A stretch of 22,938 nt of DNA, taken from Lysobacteraceae bacterium UBA6001. GTDB taxonomy: Bacteria; Pseudomonadota; Gammaproteobacteria; Xanthomonadales; Xanthomonadaceae. The stretch covers positions 1 to 22,938 of the forward strand of contig DJAN01000126.1 in NCBI GenBank assembly GCA_002429615.1. The letters run 5' to 3'. The position numbers and the translations under genes were made by a program. Positions 22,425 through 22,938 of this stretch are shown piece after piece; the stretch's first letter is position 1, and the number at the start of each line of letters is the position of its first letter. The notes under the pieces were generated by a model. The model was not told the origin of the DNA and did not search any database. It saw only the letters and a program-made list of their open reading frames with translations.

Positions 22425-22938
22425 AGTCCTGCCGCCCGGGTTGGGCGAGGAAGTGCGCAACTGGGCGGCGCGCGGCAAGCTCGACCCCTCCCATATCGAA
22501 TCCCTGCGCCGCAGCTCGCCGCTGGGTGCGCTGCTGGCCGCCGCGCTGGACATGCGCGGCCGTCCGCGCGAACTGGTGCGCGAGCGCATCGAGGACACCG
22601 GCCGGCACATCATCCACCGCATGGAGCGCTTCCTCAACGCGCTCGGCACCATCGCCTCGGCCGGCCCGCTGCTGGGCCTGCTGGGTACCGTGGTCGGCAT
22701 GATCCAGATGTTCCTGGGCATCCTCGACCACGGCATCGGCGATGTGAACCAGCTGGCTGGCGGTATCGGCAAGGCGCTGGTGTGCACCGCGACTGGCATG
22801 ATCATCGCGGTGCCCGCGCTGATCTTCCACCGCTATTTCAAGGGTCGGGTCAACGGTTACGTGATCGAGATGGAGCAGGAAGCGACCCTGCTGCTCGACG
22901 CGCTCGACGGCCGCGGCGCTCCCGCCGCGCAGCGCCCG
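22315..22938 (+). CDS. exbB: ExbB/TolQ-family proton-channel subunit, 3' end cut by window
   Basis: This inner-membrane energiser couples the proton gradient to a TonB-type partner. 208 residues are visible and the frame is still open at the window end. The start is GTG 22315, with GGAGG at 22302-22306 and 8-base spacing, giving MWELVKAGGWPMVPLLLLGVLALAIVLERL, the usual first helix. The two other helices are at about 120-145 (GTIASAGPLLGLLGTVVGMIQMF, the ExbB/TolQ core motif) and about 158-178 (GIGKALVCTATGMIIAVPALIFH). The gene overlaps the comEC frame by 110 bases. In related genomes exbB-exbD precede msbA and lpxK here, which would point to an envelope role, but nothing downstream is visible. 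A TolQ assignment is less likely without ybgC or tolR nearby. Confidence 0.9.
   Translation, partial: MWELVKAGGWPMVPLLLLGVLALAIVLERLWTLRRNEVLPPGLGEEVRNWAARGKLDPSHIESLRRSSPLGALLAAALDMRGRPRELVRERIEDTGRHIIHRMERFLNALGTIASAGPLLGLLGTVVGMIQMFLGILDHGIGDVNQLAGGIGKALVCTATGMIIAVPALIFHRYFKGRVNGYVIEMEQEATLLLDALDGRGAPAAQRP

Noticed and set aside
1..22938. Genomic island, prophage or defence system
   Set aside because: Gene content and order are core metabolic and envelope genes, base composition is even apart from short intergenic patches, and there are no integrase, transposase or tRNA boundaries.

Overview
This window looks like chromosomal core-genome DNA of a GC-rich gammaproteobacterium of the family Xanthomonadaceae (Xanthomonas, Stenotrophomonas, Pseudoxanthomonas and relatives; genus not resolved). 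The basis is the gene order (zwf-glk-pgl-edd-eda, orphan sugar-ABC ATPase, ygfZ, sdh operon, lolC-lolD, comEC-exbB), the protein sequences, and intergenic repeats of kinds common in this family. There is no prophage, CRISPR array, tRNA, rRNA or transposase, and no clearly foreign gene block.

Layout. (1) 1-2100: the 3' part of a large glycosidase-like protein and a small exported protein of unknown function, both on +. (2) 2097-4460, minus: a Cu+/Ag+ P1B-type ATPase with a YHS plus heavy-metal-binding N-terminus, meeting the exported protein tail to tail at a shared CTAG. (3) 4461-4949: a gene-free repeat mosaic holding a perfect 26-bp inverted-repeat element, a classical REP hairpin, a 25-bp tandem repeat and the intrinsic terminator of the next operon. 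(4) 4950-10829, minus: a complete Entner-Doudoroff operon zwf-glk-pgl-edd-eda that converts glucose to pyruvate and glyceraldehyde-3-phosphate, with 4-nt stop/start overlaps in zwf-glk-pgl. (5) 10830-11243: a divergent control region with a LacI-type operator, followed on + by an orphan MalK/UgpC-type ATPase. (6) 12328-13182, minus: ygfZ. (7) 13221-17251, +: a succinate dehydrogenase operon, sdhAF4-like gene, sdhC, sdhD, sdhA, sdhB, sdhE, with a good sigma70 promoter in front. (8) 17202-17654: a YgfX-like small membrane protein. (9) 17678-19628: lolC-lolD lipoprotein release. (10) 19875-22938: comEC and the start of exbB, which is cut by the window end.

Two metabolic themes dominate: sugar oxidation through the Entner-Doudoroff route, and respiratory complex II. 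The most interesting arrangement is around sdh. Two putative SdhA flavinylation/assembly factors (an SdhAF4-like protein and SdhE) sit in the same operon, YgfZ (Fe-S maintenance) is divergent from it, and a YgfX-like protein follows SdhE. The E. coli ygfX-ygfY-ygfZ trio is thus wrapped around the enzyme it is thought to service. The right end is envelope biogenesis (Lol and an ExbB energiser) plus DNA uptake (ComEC). I found no clearly undescribed defence or mobile system. The parts worth a second look are the repeat mosaic at 4532-4921, the operator region at 11114-11178, and the unannotated small genes.
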